DNA of 64,000 nucleotides from Mariniphaga sp041687215 (GCF_041687215.1 NZ_JAWLCI010000004.1:62001-126000); one strand, 5' to 3'; positions 36,547-45,722 are shown, counted from the stretch's first letter. Program-made: numbers and translations. Notes: generated from the sequence alone by a model not told the origin.

Positions 36547-36596
36547 CAAAACTGGAATTTAATTGTCATTTGTATTTTGTTTTTTGGAGCTTCTTC

Positions 36597-37391
36597 CTAC
36601 ACGGCCACTTCCCCTTTTATATGTGGATGTGCCTGATATCCTTCCAACTCAAAATCATCAAACTTAAAATCGAAAATGCTTTTTACATTTGGATTGATTT
36701 TCATGGTTGGCAACGGAAAAGGTTCCCTTGTGAGCTGCAGTTTCACCTGTTCGATGTGGTTGGAATAGATATGTACATCGCCAAAAGTATGCACAAAATC
36801 GCCGGGTTTGAGGCCGGTTACCTGAGCCATCATCAACGTCAGCAGTGCGTACGAAGCAATATTGAAAGGTACTCCGAGAAAAACGTCGGCACTGCGCTGG
36901 TACAACTGGCACGACAATTTTCCGTCGGCCACGTAAAACTGGAACAAAACGTGGCAGGGCGGCAGGTTCATTTTGTCCAGTTCGCCCACATTCCATGCGC
37001 TGACAATATGCCGCCGCGAATCTGTATTGTTTTTGATGGAATCGACCACCTGGCTGATTTGGTCGATGTGCTTGCCGTCGGGGGTAGGCCAAGAGCGCCA
37101 CTGGTAACCGTAGATGTGACCAAGTTCGCCGTTTTCATCGGCCCATTCGTTCCAGATGCGCACGCCGTTATCCTGCAAATATTTCACGTTGGTATCTCCG
37201 GCCAGAAACCACAGCAATTCATGAATAATTGATTTCAGGTGCAGCTTTTTGGTGGTAACCACCGGAAAACCTTCACTCAAATTAAACCGCATCTGGTGCC
37301 CGAAAACACTGATTGTACCGGTTCCCGTGCGGTCTGTTTTCTCAACTCCGTTCTCCAAAATGGTTTCCAGTAAATGCAAATATTGTTTCAT
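36597..37391 (-). CDS. thyA: Thymidylate synthase
   Basis: Methylates dUMP to dTMP using methylenetetrahydrofolate. From the ATG at 37391 the protein is 264 residues, the same as E. coli ThyA, beginning MKQYLHLLETILENG; the ATG at 37400 would add MVK. Motifs: DRTGTGTISVFGHQMRFNL, SIIHELLWFLAGDTN, the catalytic Cys in LPPCHVLFQFYVADGKLSC, and QLYQRSADVFLGVPFNIASY. Upstream of folA on the same strand. Confidence 0.97.
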   Translation of the reverse strand: MKQYLHLLETILENGVEKTDRTGTGTISVFGHQMRFNLSEGFPVVTTKKLHLKSIIHELLWFLAGDTNVKYLQDNGVRIWNEWADENGELGHIYGYQWRSWPTPDGKHIDQISQVVDSIKNNTDSRRHIVSAWNVGELDKMNLPPCHVLFQFYVADGKLSCQLYQRSADVFLGVPFNIASYALLTLMMAQVTGLKPGDFVHTFGDVHIYSNHIEQVKLQLTREPFPLPTMKINPNVKSIFDFKFDDFELEGYQAHPHIKGEVAV

Positions 37392-37502
37392 TTTTACCAA
37401 CTTTTTTCTTTACAGGCAAAAATAAACAATCATGTTACTTGGTTTTCCTTTCAACAAATATAAATATCCACAATTGTTGATGTGTTGTTAACCGGATGGA
37501 AC

Positions 37503-37527
37503 AAAAAAACCGGCGTAAAACCGGTTT
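37503..37527 (-). terminator. Terminator after the DUF799-like lipoprotein gene
   Basis: Minus-strand stem AAACCGG / CCGGTTT (37521-37527 with 37507-37513) then T run, immediately after the stop at 37534. Confidence 0.8.
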
Positions 37528-37533
37528 AAACTT

Positions 37534-38169
37534 TTAGCTTTTGTATGGGAATTTCCTCGAAACAGGCCCCATCATGGCATGTGTCAACTGTTCAGGGCTA
37601 CTTCCTACACCTCCGGAATAAACATGATTGAATCTCCACAATAATTCAGAATTTTTTCCGCTGTGCAGTGAAACAGTTACTTCTGCCGTGTTGGTCGGCC
37701 CCCAAATGTCGAACAGAATTCCAACCGCAAGTGCAGCTCCGGTTGACATTGGCTTGGATGTAATCACATGGGCAGAAATAACTTCATCCACTTCGAGCAA
37801 CCTGGCCAGTTCATCCTTTGAAAATTCACCCAGATTGTAAATGTCAATCTGATTTCGTCTGAGCATCATGTTGGTTTTATCCACATCCTGAAAATTTACC
37901 GCAAACTTGTGCTTTTTCTGCAAAAAACGGTTGTAAATCTGGTTTTGAAAAACAAACCCAAGTTCGTATTCATTTTCCCTGATTTGCTCCGACGTAACAT
38001 TTTTTGGCAACCGGTTATATTGCACGGTTACTTCGAATGGCAAAATAGCAATGGTTTTGTAATTTTCCCCGGAAGTTTCCAGTTCCGAAGTTTTGTACAC
38101 GGTGGCACAGCCTGAAATTACCCATACAGCCAGTACAAATAATCCCAATAAAATTGTTTTCCTTTTCAT
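37534..38169 (-). CDS. Lipoprotein of unknown function (GNA1162-like)
   Basis: A 211-residue lipoprotein: leader ending AVWVISGC (Cys21). The mature chain starts ATVYKTSELET and contains KTIAILPFEVTVQY, a phrase common to envelope lipoproteins of the DUF799/CsgG-related kind, and later ARLLEVDEVISAHVITSKP. A hydrophobic stretch near residue 150 (GAALAVGILFDIWG) is part of the fold rather than an anchor. I have no function; envelope location is likely. It forms its own unit with a terminator. Confidence 0.72.
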   Translation of the reverse strand: MKRKTILLGLFVLAVWVISGCATVYKTSELETSGENYKTIAILPFEVTVQYNRLPKNVTSEQIRENEYELGFVFQNQIYNRFLQKKHKFAVNFQDVDKTNMMLRRNQIDIYNLGEFSKDELARLLEVDEVISAHVITSKPMSTGAALAVGILFDIWGPTNTAEVTVSLHSGKNSELLWRFNHVYSGGVGSSPEQLTHAMMGPVSRKFPYKS

Positions 38170-38241
38170 TGTTTACATTATTGAATTGTTTATAGCTGAC
38201 AATAAGACTTTATTGTCTGAAATTCGTTACAAAAAATTCAA

Positions 38242-39066
38242 TTATTCGGTTGATTTTTTTTCAGGATGAAGTTTTTCCCCGCATTTCTTGCAGTATAGCG
38301 CATCGTCATCATGCTTATCGTGAAGGCAAATTGAACAAACCTGAGTATTGCTTTGGGTTGACGGACGCATCATTTCGGCGGTAACAATTCCGGTAGGTAC
38401 AGCAATTATGGCATACCCCATAATCATTACCAAACTGGCAAGAAACTGCCCCAATGGCGTAATGGGGCTAATATCGCCATAACCAACTGTTGTAAGCGTA
38501 ACAATGGCCCAGTAGATACTCACCGGAATACTGTTAAAACCACTTGCTTCGCCCTCAACCAGGTACATTAGAGTTCCAACAATTATTACCAAAATGATGA
38601 CAAAAAATATAAATACATTTATTTTCTCGCGACTATTCCAAATGGCTTTTGCCAAAGTGCGCCCCGCAGCGGTATAGCGGGTGAGTTTAAGTATCCGAAA
38701 TACACGCAACAGCCTTAAAACCCTGATTACCATCAAACTTTGATAGCTGATTATTATCAATCCCAAATAACTTGGTATAACCGCCAGAAAATCGATAATT
38801 CCGTAAAAACTAAAAATATATTTCCACGGTTTTTTAACAACAAGTATCCGAACGATGTATTCAAATGTAAAAATCACAGTTATTATCCACTCCAGCAATA
38901 TCAGTGTATCGCCATGATTCTTTCTTATGGCCGGCACACTTTCAAGCAATACCAATACAACACTCATCAAAATTACCACAAGTAAAACAACATCAAATGC
39001 TTTTCCTGCCCGGGTATCGGCTTCAAAAATAATTTCGTAGAGCTTGTCTTTAAAATTTTTTACCAT
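38242..39066 (-). CDS. Voltage-gated potassium channel with C-terminal zinc ribbon
   Basis: Six-helix K+ channel subunit of 274 residues. The S4-like helix carries spaced Arg residues (VIRVLRLLRVFRILKLTRY), the pore helix and filter read AIVTLTTVGYGDISPIT (TVGYGD at the filter). After S6 the cytoplasmic tail holds two CxxC pairs, CSIC and CKKC, spaced as a zinc ribbon near residues 240-265. K+ passage regulated by membrane voltage is the expected role; the zinc ribbon may mediate assembly or sensing (inference). Confidence 0.9.
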   Translation of the reverse strand: MVKNFKDKLYEIIFEADTRAGKAFDVVLLVVILMSVVLVLLESVPAIRKNHGDTLILLEWIITVIFTFEYIVRILVVKKPWKYIFSFYGIIDFLAVIPSYLGLIIISYQSLMVIRVLRLLRVFRILKLTRYTAAGRTLAKAIWNSREKINVFIFFVIILVIIVGTLMYLVEGEASGFNSIPVSIYWAIVTLTTVGYGDISPITPLGQFLASLVMIMGYAIIAVPTGIVTAEMMRPSTQSNTQVCSICLHDKHDDDALYCKKCGEKLHPEKKSTE

Positions 39067-39203
39067 TGTTTTAATTCAAATGGTTTACAGGATTCAAAAA
39101 TACCAAAACCTGTTGGATTCTTTTATTGGAACTTACTTTCTTTTTCTGCTCTAAAATGTTAGGAAAACCTTATTTTTAATTCCTGAAGCTAAAAACCATT
39201 TTT

Positions 39204-40814
39204 ATGAAACGCCGAACTTTTTTCAAAACCACTGCCCTCAGCGGTTCAGCACTTGCAGTTACCGGGCTGGCAAGTTGCCAAACCACAGATAAAAACTCCG
39301 AACTCCAACCCGATTTTTCGGAATTTGAGCTGAATGAAATCACGGTGGAAGAATTGCAGCAAAAAATGCAGAAAGGTGAGCTCACCTCCGAATCAATCTG
39401 CCAAAAATATCTTTCCCGTATCGAACAGGTTGACACTGTGCTGAAATCGGTGATGGAACTGAATACTGACGCACTTGAAATTGCCCGTAGGTTGGACGAA
39501 GAGCGGAAAAACGGAAAAGTGCTTGGACCGTTGCATGGAATACCAATCATGATAAAAGACAACATCGATACTGGTGACAAAATGCAAACCACAGCCGGTT
39601 CGCTGGCATTGGAAGGCCATGTTGCAGAAGAAGATGCGTTCATTTTAAAAAAACTGCGCGAAGCCGGCGCCGTTTTGCTCGGAAAAACCAACCTGAGTGA
39701 ATGGGCCAATTTCCGTTCCACCAACTCATCAAGTGGGTGGAGCGGACGCGGTGGCCAGGTGCGTAATCCGTATTGCCTCGACCGCAGTCCGTGTGGCTCC
39801 AGCTCGGGCACAGGCAGCGCAGTTGCAGCAAATTTGTGTGCCTTTGGCATTGGCACCGAAACCGACGGTTCCATTGTCTGCCCGTCGGGAGTAAATGGAA
39901 TTGTTGGACTTAAACCTACGCTTGGATTGTGGAGCCGAAGCGGAATTATTCCCATTGCGCACAGCCAGGATACTGCCGGACCGATGACCCGCACGGTGAG
40001 AGATGCCGCCATTTTGTTAGGAGCACTGTCTGGTTTTGACCCAAACGATGCGAAAACGCACATTGAAAAAGGGGAAATTTTTTCTGACTACACGCAATTC
40101 CTCAACCCGGAAGGACTGAACGGAATGCGCATTGGCATTGCCACTCAAATGACCGGTTTTCATAAAGGTGTAACCGAACTTTTTGCGCAGGCTGTGGAGG
40201 TGATGAAGTCGAAAGGCGCTGAAGTTATCAATGAAGTTACTTTTGAACATCAGCAAAAATGGGGAGCCGCTGAATGGGAAGTTCTGCTCTACGAATTTAA
40301 AACCGATTTGAACAACTACCTGCAAAGCCATCCGAACGTGCCGGTAAAAAGCCTGGAAGAACTTATTGAATTCAATAAACGAAATGCCGGAAAAGAGATG
40401 CCCTGGTTCGGTCAGGAAATTTTTGAACTGGCACAGGAAAAAGGCGATTTAACCAGCGAAGAATACCTGAAAGCACTGGAAGAAGCCAAACGATTTACCC
40501 AAAAGGAAGGAATTGATGAAGTGATGGACAAGTTCCGGCTGGATGCCATCATTGCCCCAACAAACGGCCCGGCCTGGAATATCGACTGGGTTAACGGCGA
40601 CCATTTTTCGGGAAGCAGCTCGGCGCCGGCAGCCATTTCGGGTTACCCGAACATTACCGTTCCCATGGGGTTTGTGCACGGTTTGCCTGCCGGTATTTCC
40701 ATTTTTGGCAAGGCATGGAGCGAACCTGTTTTGTTGAAAATTGCCTATGCGTTTGAGCAGGCAACAGAACATCGGAAGGCGCCGGGGTTTGTGGAAACGC
40801 TAAAATCACTGTAA
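39204..40814 (+). CDS. Tat-exported amidase (amidase-signature family)
   Basis: Amidase-signature enzyme exported through Tat: leader MKRRTFFKTTALSGSALAV with a lipobox LASC (Cys25). Catalytic Lys-Ser-Ser triad: Lys118 in IPIMIKDNID, cis-Ser in CGSSSGTGSAVAAN, and nucleophile Ser223 in GTETDGSIVC. Length is 536 residues, standard for the family, ending in AYAFEQATEHRKAPGF. Likely hydrolyses a small amide outside the cytoplasm; GatA-like tRNA function is excluded by the export signal. It is divergent from the K+ channel and followed by the RAYT repeat cluster. Confidence 0.92.
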   Translation: MKRRTFFKTTALSGSALAVTGLASCQTTDKNSELQPDFSEFELNEITVEELQQKMQKGELTSESICQKYLSRIEQVDTVLKSVMELNTDALEIARRLDEERKNGKVLGPLHGIPIMIKDNIDTGDKMQTTAGSLALEGHVAEEDAFILKKLREAGAVLLGKTNLSEWANFRSTNSSSGWSGRGGQVRNPYCLDRSPCGSSSGTGSAVAANLCAFGIGTETDGSIVCPSGVNGIVGLKPTLGLWSRSGIIPIAHSQDTAGPMTRTVRDAAILLGALSGFDPNDAKTHIEKGEIFSDYTQFLNPEGLNGMRIGIATQMTGFHKGVTELFAQAVEVMKSKGAEVINEVTFEHQQKWGAAEWEVLLYEFKTDLNNYLQSHPNVPVKSLEELIEFNKRNAGKEMPWFGQEIFELAQEKGDLTSEEYLKALEEAKRFTQKEGIDEVMDKFRLDAIIAPTNGPAWNIDWVNGDHFSGSSSAPAAISGYPNITVPMGFVHGLPAGISIFGKAWSEPVLLKIAYAFEQATEHRKAPGFVETLKSL

Positions 40815-40839
40815 TTCGGATAACATCCTTCAAGGCGCC

Positions 40840-40869
40840 GGATGGTATCGCTTAGGGGCGATGCTATCC
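40840..40869 (+). repeat. X module (30 nt palindrome), left copy
   Basis: Imperfect palindrome GGATGGTATCGC, six-base loop, GCGATGCTATCC. Same 30-nt length and arms as the copy at 41720-41749. A partial Y end (acatcc, 40823-40828) precedes it by 11 bases, as on the right side. Confidence 0.88.
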
Positions 40870-40914
40870 ATAACTTATTTTGAAATTCTGCAAAAATACC
40901 TCCTGGACATTTAC

Positions 40915-40974
40915 GGATAGCATCCCTTCATCTTAATTCAAGGCAGTTGCAAGAAACGACAAGGGATGCCATCC
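40915..40974 (+). repeat. Y module (60 nt inverted repeat), left copy
   Basis: Arms GGATAGCATCCC and GGGATGCCATCC bracket about 36 bases including GCAAGAAACGACAA. It lies 45 bases after the X module and just downstream of the RAYT stop. Confidence 0.88.
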
Positions 40975-40985
40975 TTTAAAGCTTT

Positions 40986-41609
40986 TTACTCTAGATTCAA
41001 ACTACTTTTTTCTTCATGAAAATAATTATGGAAATTCAAAAAATTCTCCAGGCCATCAAAAAGCACTAGTCCTAATTCTTTGGAAATTTTTGTTGGTTTA
41101 TTACTAATATAAGCCTGATAAGAACTGTATTTGTAATTTTTAAAATCATTTGTAAGTCCATGTTTAACAGGGTTGTAGTGGATGTAAAAAAACAAATACC
41201 TCAAATACTCATCCTCCTCAATCATTAAACGCTTAAAATTTCGGGTAAACAGGCTTCCAGTTCTGTTCTCCTTAATATTAATTGCCTGCGAATAAGAAAT
41301 AAACAACCTCCGTAATCTTTCTGAGATGAAAGCTCCAACTTCTGATTCATTAGTCAACTCCTCTGTCTCATTATTATCCGGATTTTCAATTACAATTTTT
41401 TCCGATAATTTGATAAGAAAATGAAAATGGTTGGGCAGCAAACAATAGACAAGTACATCAACATAATCATTTAGATGCTTCGTCCAGAGATACAGGAAAT
41501 AGTCATAATTTTCAGGTTTGAAAAAAATCGTGTTTCTGTTAATACCCCGATTGAAAATGTGGAAGTAAGCTCCGCCTAAAAGCGGCATTATTGTTTTATT
41601 TGCAGGCAT
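40986..41609 (-). CDS. REP-associated tyrosine transposase (Y1 family)
   Basis: A 207-residue single-domain HUH-type Y1 transposase (TnpA_REP/IS200-like). The start at 41609 (MPANKTIMPLLGGAYFHIFN) is chosen because the longer frame to 41657 would begin inside a repeat module. Features: HIFNRGINRNTIFF, the HUH metal motif in CLLPNHFHFLIKL, and, later, YIHYNPVKHGL and FKNYKYSSYQAY, where the catalytic Tyr and its neighbours lie. Unlike IS elements it has no inverted terminal repeats; instead palindromic modules sit on both sides. RAYTs act on REP sequences by single-strand cleavage. It is on the minus strand, opposite to the amidase and same as serA. Confidence 0.87.
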   Translation of the reverse strand: MPANKTIMPLLGGAYFHIFNRGINRNTIFFKPENYDYFLYLWTKHLNDYVDVLVYCLLPNHFHFLIKLSEKIVIENPDNNETEELTNESEVGAFISERLRRLFISYSQAINIKENRTGSLFTRNFKRLMIEEDEYLRYLFFYIHYNPVKHGLTNDFKNYKYSSYQAYISNKPTKISKELGLVLFDGLENFLNFHNYFHEEKSSLNLE

Positions 41610-41648
41610 TTTTGCTTTAAAGGTAGAAAAAGTTATCTGAAAATTTAG

Positions 41649-41708
41649 GGATAGCATCCCATCAATTCATTTCAAAACATTGCAAGAAAGCAACAAAAGA
41701 TGCCATCC
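41649..41708 (+). repeat. Y module, second copy (upstream of RAYT)
   Basis: 60-nt unit with arms GGATAGCATCCC and AGATGCCATCC; internal GCAAGAAAGCAAC matches the other Y copies with substitutions. Confidence 0.86.
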
Positions 41709-41719
41709 ATCTGAGCGCC

Positions 41720-41749
41720 GGATGGCATCGCTTATGAGCGATGCTATCC
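41720..41749 (+). repeat. X module, second copy
   Basis: GGATGGCATCGC, loop TTATGA, GCGATGCTATCC: a near-perfect 12-bp stem. Spaced 11 bases after the Y copy at 41649 and 45 bases before the next Y copy. Confidence 0.88.
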
Positions 41750-41794
41750 ATAGCTTATTTTTAAAATCTGCAAAAAAACTTCCTGAACATTTTC

Positions 41795-41854
41795 GGATAG
41801 CATCCCATCTTTTCATTTCAAGTTTGCTACAAGAAACGTCAAGGGATGCCATCC
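41795..41854 (+). repeat. Y module, third copy
   Basis: 60-nt unit GGATAGCATCCC ... GGGATGCCATCC ending six bases from the serA stop; with the preceding X it makes the same 135-nt X-45-Y unit found at 40840-40974. Confidence 0.88.
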
Positions 41855-41860
41855 TTTGGG

Positions 41861-43093
41861 CTAATAAAGCATCCTCGCCCGTATTGTATGCGGAATGGCT
41901 TTTAGTTCCTTCAATATTTTATCACAGTTATTGCATTCGGCATCAATAATTACATAACCGATTTCGGCATCGGTTTGCAGGTACTGTGCGGCAATATTTA
42001 TTCCCTTGTTGGTAAAAACGAAGTTGATGTCTTTCAGCAAACCGGGCATGTTTTTGTGAATGTGCAGAAACCGCTGCTTATCATAGTTGGGCTGAATGGA
42101 AACCTGCGGAAAATTGACTGCACCAACTGTGGAACCATTGTCGCTGTATCGGATGAGTTTTTCAGCCACCTCCAACCCGATATTTTCCTGCGCTTCCTGC
42201 GTACTGCCGCCAATGTGCGGAGTAAGCAGTACATTATCAAAATCCTGCAAGGGGGAACTGAATTTCTCAGTATTGGAAGCCGGCTCTGTGGGAAAAACAT
42301 CGGCTGCCGCACCTGCCAAATGACCATTTTTAAGAAACTGAGCTAACGCTTCGTAATCCACAACCGAACCACGAGAAGCATTGATAAGAAGAGAACCTTT
42401 TTTCATTTGTGAAAACTGCTCAATAGAAATCATGTTCCGTGTTTCCGAAGTTTCTGGCACATGCAGGGTTACCACATCCGATTTTTTGAGCAGTTCGCTG
42501 AGCGATTCACAGGCGTAAGCTTTGCCCAGGCTCAGTTTCTTTTCAATATCGAAATAGAGAACATTCATTCCCATGGCTTCGGCCAGAATAGAAACTTGCG
42601 AACCAATGTGCCCGTACCCCACAATTCCGAGGTTTTTCCCACGAACTTCACAGGAATTTCCAACTGCTTTTAGCCAGTCGCCGCGGTGTGCAGCCGCATT
42701 TCTTGCCGGAACTTCGCGCATCAGCATAACAATTTCAGCAATCACCAATTCTGCTACCGAACGCGTATTGGAAAATGGAGCATTAAATACCGGAACACCT
42801 TGTTGTTTGGCTGCCAGAAGGTCAACCTGATTGGTTCCGATACTAAAACAACCCACGGCAAAAAGTTTTTTCGTTTTTTTTAAAACCTGCTGAGTAAGCT
42901 GCGTTCGCGACCGTATTCCCAGAATATGAGTGTCTTTTAGTTTCTGTTCGAGTTCTTCACCATCGAGAGCAGTTTTGAGGTACTCCACATTGGTGTACCC
43001 GGCAGATTCAAAATCCTTTACTGAAGATGGATGAATGCCTTCCAGTAGCAAAACTTTGATGTATTTTTTTTCGAGCGAAAGCTTTTTGGGCAT
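41861..43093 (-). CDS. serA: D-3-phosphoglycerate dehydrogenase
   Basis: First step of serine synthesis: 3-phosphoglycerate to 3-phosphohydroxypyruvate with NAD. The 410-residue length matches E. coli SerA. Features: ILGIRSRTQLTQQVL, NAD loop LGIVGYGHIGSQVS, NMISIEQFSQMKKGSLLINASRG-type region with catalytic Arg, LLTPHIGGSTQEAQENIG with catalytic His, and a C-terminal ACT domain (INIAAQYLQTDAEIGYVIID) that in E. coli binds serine for feedback inhibition. The stop is six bases from a repeat module that could serve as its 3' hairpin. Confidence 0.95.
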   Translation of the reverse strand: MPKKLSLEKKYIKVLLLEGIHPSSVKDFESAGYTNVEYLKTALDGEELEQKLKDTHILGIRSRTQLTQQVLKKTKKLFAVGCFSIGTNQVDLLAAKQQGVPVFNAPFSNTRSVAELVIAEIVMLMREVPARNAAAHRGDWLKAVGNSCEVRGKNLGIVGYGHIGSQVSILAEAMGMNVLYFDIEKKLSLGKAYACESLSELLKKSDVVTLHVPETSETRNMISIEQFSQMKKGSLLINASRGSVVDYEALAQFLKNGHLAGAAADVFPTEPASNTEKFSSPLQDFDNVLLTPHIGGSTQEAQENIGLEVAEKLIRYSDNGSTVGAVNFPQVSIQPNYDKQRFLHIHKNMPGLLKDINFVFTNKGINIAAQYLQTDAEIGYVIIDAECNNCDKILKELKAIPHTIRARMLY

Positions 43094-43133
43094 AGTATCA
43101 GGTTTTCCTGCAAAAATAAGATTTTATGCGAAC

Positions 43134-45722
43134 TTAAAACGCATCATCCAACGTTCGAACGGTTAGCAATTCAATCAATTTCTCTTCCGAAATATCTGTT
43201 TTCAGGTTGATGGTAACTTTTTCGCCGGGCAACATATCGAAATAATTGTCGGAGAAGAATCCTTCCTCATCTCCAATTTGTAAATAAACATTTTTGGCCA
43301 GTTTGTCGGTTTTCAATTCAATATCAAAACCTGAGTCTGTTTTTGCAAGGGTATAAACCACTTCAGGGCTCGGAACATTGAGCTCCTTAAACGGCCTGAA
43401 AAAGTATAAATTCCGGGAAATAGTTATTCCGTTTTCGATGAGTTCGGCCGAAAAAAGCAAGTTCCGGGAATCTTTCCGGTACAAAAATTCAAATTTGTTT
43501 TCGTTGAAATAGTCTTTACTTGAGTTGGCTGGAATCTCAACCAGCGATGCTGTTTCCCAAATCACACGCCCATCGAAATCCATCATTTTCAGAATGAGCT
43601 GGGCACTTACCTGTTCCAGCCGGTCGTTTACAATGCCAACTTTAAACTTAAGGTCATCCTGGTATGGGCTGACCAAAACATGCTCAAATCCTTTTTTCAC
43701 ATAATACTGCAAAGCTTTCCATTTCTGGTAATAATCGGTAGAACTCCACGAGGCCACAGGCCATACATCGTTCAGTTGCCAATACAAACTTCCCATCGTA
43801 AACGGCATGGCGCGGCGATGACCTTCCAGTCCGAACTTAATACCTTCGGCCTGCAACACATGATTTACGTACAGAAACGATTCAAAATCTTTAGGACGCC
43901 TGTATTCCTTCAGCAAATAATATTCGATGGTTTCGTTGCCAATGGACGAGCGCTGGTGCGATTTCATCACTTCAGAATAGATATCAAAATCTTCGGGTTC
44001 GGTATATTTCTTAACAGTTGAAAACTCGGGGAACGATTGAAACCCGTATTCACTCATGAACCGGGCCAGGTGCGTGGCATAGGTTTCAAAAGGCTCTTTG
44101 CCCCACCAAACGCCCCAGTAATGTTCGTCGCCGTTCACCAAATCGGCCTGAACACCCAAACCTGATGACGGGCTTGAGCCCCAGTAACTGCGTGAAGGGT
44201 CAAATTCCTCCACGACTTCCGGCAACGTTTTGTGAAAAATATCAACGTAAGCCTGCCATACTTTCTCCGGAACATCTTCGCCCTGCCTTTCAGCAATCCC
44301 TTTCCAGCCCCAGGTATTCCAGGCGGTAAGGATTTCGTTGTTGCCGCACCACAGTGCAATACTCGGGTGATTGCGCAACCGTTTTACATTGTCGATGGCT
44401 TCGTGCCGGATATTTTCCAAAAATGGTTCGTCGTTGGGAAACATGGCGCAGGCAAACATAAAATCCTGCCAAACCAGAATGCCGTTTTCGTCGCACAGGT
44501 CATAAAAAATATCTTCTTCGTAAACGCCGCCGCCCCAAACACGCAGCATGTTCATGTTCGAATTTTTGGCGGTTTCAATCATGGTTCGGTAATTTTCCTC
44601 TGTCACCCGCGGTAAAAACATATCATTGGGAATGTTGTTGGCGCCTTTCATAAATACAGGGTGGCCGTTCAGTTTAAAATAGAACGAGGTGCCGAATTCA
44701 TCTTCTTCGCGCACCAGTTCCAGCGTGCGGATACCGATGCGGGTATTTTCAAAAATTGATCGCTGCCTTATTTTCAATTCCCCTGTCAGGTTGTAAAGGT
44801 ACGCTTCGCCCAATCCGTTAGACCACCAAAGCTGCGGGTTCTGAATTTCGAAATCCACCTCGTACTGCTGAATGCCTTCCTGAAGTTGAACAGAAGTTGT
44901 TGCCAAAATTTCATCGTCATTATTAACTGACAAGGTTGCCTTTCCTTCTTTTTCAGCCTCAATTTCAAAAACGGCTGTAAATGTGGCCTTTTGTTCAGAA
45001 ACTTCATTTTGAATGATTTGCAGATTTTCAATACGAGCAACATCCCAGGCATTTAGTGAAACCGGTCGCCAGATGCCGCTTGTAACGAGCCGCGGACCCC
45101 AGTCCCAGCCATAGTGATAGCCCGCTTTTCGGGTGTAAATGCTCACGCGTTTGGCTCTTTCCACTTCACCCCGTTCTGCCTGGTCGTTTTCGGCTCCCGG
45201 ATAAACAAATTCGTTGGCATCGTATTTTTTCAGGCCTTCCGCAATGGGCGAACGAAACCGGAAATGCAATTCGTTTTCACCTTCGTTTAAAATATCTTTC
45301 ACCTCAACCTGCCATTCACGAAACATATTGTCAGCAGCCAAAATCTGCTCTCCGTTTAAAAAAACATCTGCATAAGTATCAAGTCCTTTAAATTCGAGTT
45401 GGACACGGTCGCGGTCAAGCATATTTTCATCTACCGAAAAAATGGTTTTGTATTCCCAGTTCACTTTGTCAATCCACTGCACATCGAGTTCGTTGAGCCG
45501 GAAATAAGGGTCGTCAATCACACCATTTTCCATTAAATCGGTATGAACAGTTCCCGGTACAGTGGCTGGCATCCATTCACCTTCACCAGCCTGCCGGAAA
45601 GTCCAGCCTTCGTTTATTTCTTTCTGAATCATAAGGTTAGGATCTTTTACTTCTTTGTTGCAACCCCACAATAAAAGCATGATTACAGCCCAGTTAATGA
45701 ACACGTTATTCTTATGCACCAT
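43134..45722 (-). CDS. Beta-mannosidase-like GH2 lipoprotein
   Basis: Retaining glycoside hydrolase of family 2, most similar to beta-mannosidases, releasing terminal mannose from mannan or N-glycan pieces. The ATG at 45722 gives a lipoprotein leader ending LLLWGC (Cys21); the residues before it (to 45788) are not signal-like. Domain order: jelly-roll N-terminal (WTFRQAGEGEWMPATVPGTVHTDL), Ig-like, TIM barrel with acid/base Glu in ALWCGNNEILTAWNTWGWK and nucleophile Glu in FMSEYGFQSFPEFS, WQLNDVWPVASWSSTDY, then C-terminal beta domains. Length 862 is normal. Not clustered with other mannan genes. Confidence 0.92.
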   Translation of the reverse strand: MVHKNNVFINWAVIMLLLWGCNKEVKDPNLMIQKEINEGWTFRQAGEGEWMPATVPGTVHTDLMENGVIDDPYFRLNELDVQWIDKVNWEYKTIFSVDENMLDRDRVQLEFKGLDTYADVFLNGEQILAADNMFREWQVEVKDILNEGENELHFRFRSPIAEGLKKYDANEFVYPGAENDQAERGEVERAKRVSIYTRKAGYHYGWDWGPRLVTSGIWRPVSLNAWDVARIENLQIIQNEVSEQKATFTAVFEIEAEKEGKATLSVNNDDEILATTSVQLQEGIQQYEVDFEIQNPQLWWSNGLGEAYLYNLTGELKIRQRSIFENTRIGIRTLELVREEDEFGTSFYFKLNGHPVFMKGANNIPNDMFLPRVTEENYRTMIETAKNSNMNMLRVWGGGVYEEDIFYDLCDENGILVWQDFMFACAMFPNDEPFLENIRHEAIDNVKRLRNHPSIALWCGNNEILTAWNTWGWKGIAERQGEDVPEKVWQAYVDIFHKTLPEVVEEFDPSRSYWGSSPSSGLGVQADLVNGDEHYWGVWWGKEPFETYATHLARFMSEYGFQSFPEFSTVKKYTEPEDFDIYSEVMKSHQRSSIGNETIEYYLLKEYRRPKDFESFLYVNHVLQAEGIKFGLEGHRRAMPFTMGSLYWQLNDVWPVASWSSTDYYQKWKALQYYVKKGFEHVLVSPYQDDLKFKVGIVNDRLEQVSAQLILKMMDFDGRVIWETASLVEIPANSSKDYFNENKFEFLYRKDSRNLLFSAELIENGITISRNLYFFRPFKELNVPSPEVVYTLAKTDSGFDIELKTDKLAKNVYLQIGDEEGFFSDNYFDMLPGEKVTINLKTDISEEKLIELLTVRTLDDAF

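Noticed and set aside
36432..37232. 266-codon plus-strand frame over thyA
   Set aside because: Antisense to thyA, including the low-complexity gap; no recognisable protein.
39176..40063. 295-codon minus-strand frame across the amidase gene
   Set aside because: The amidase catalytic triad on the other strand is unambiguous; this translation has no motif.
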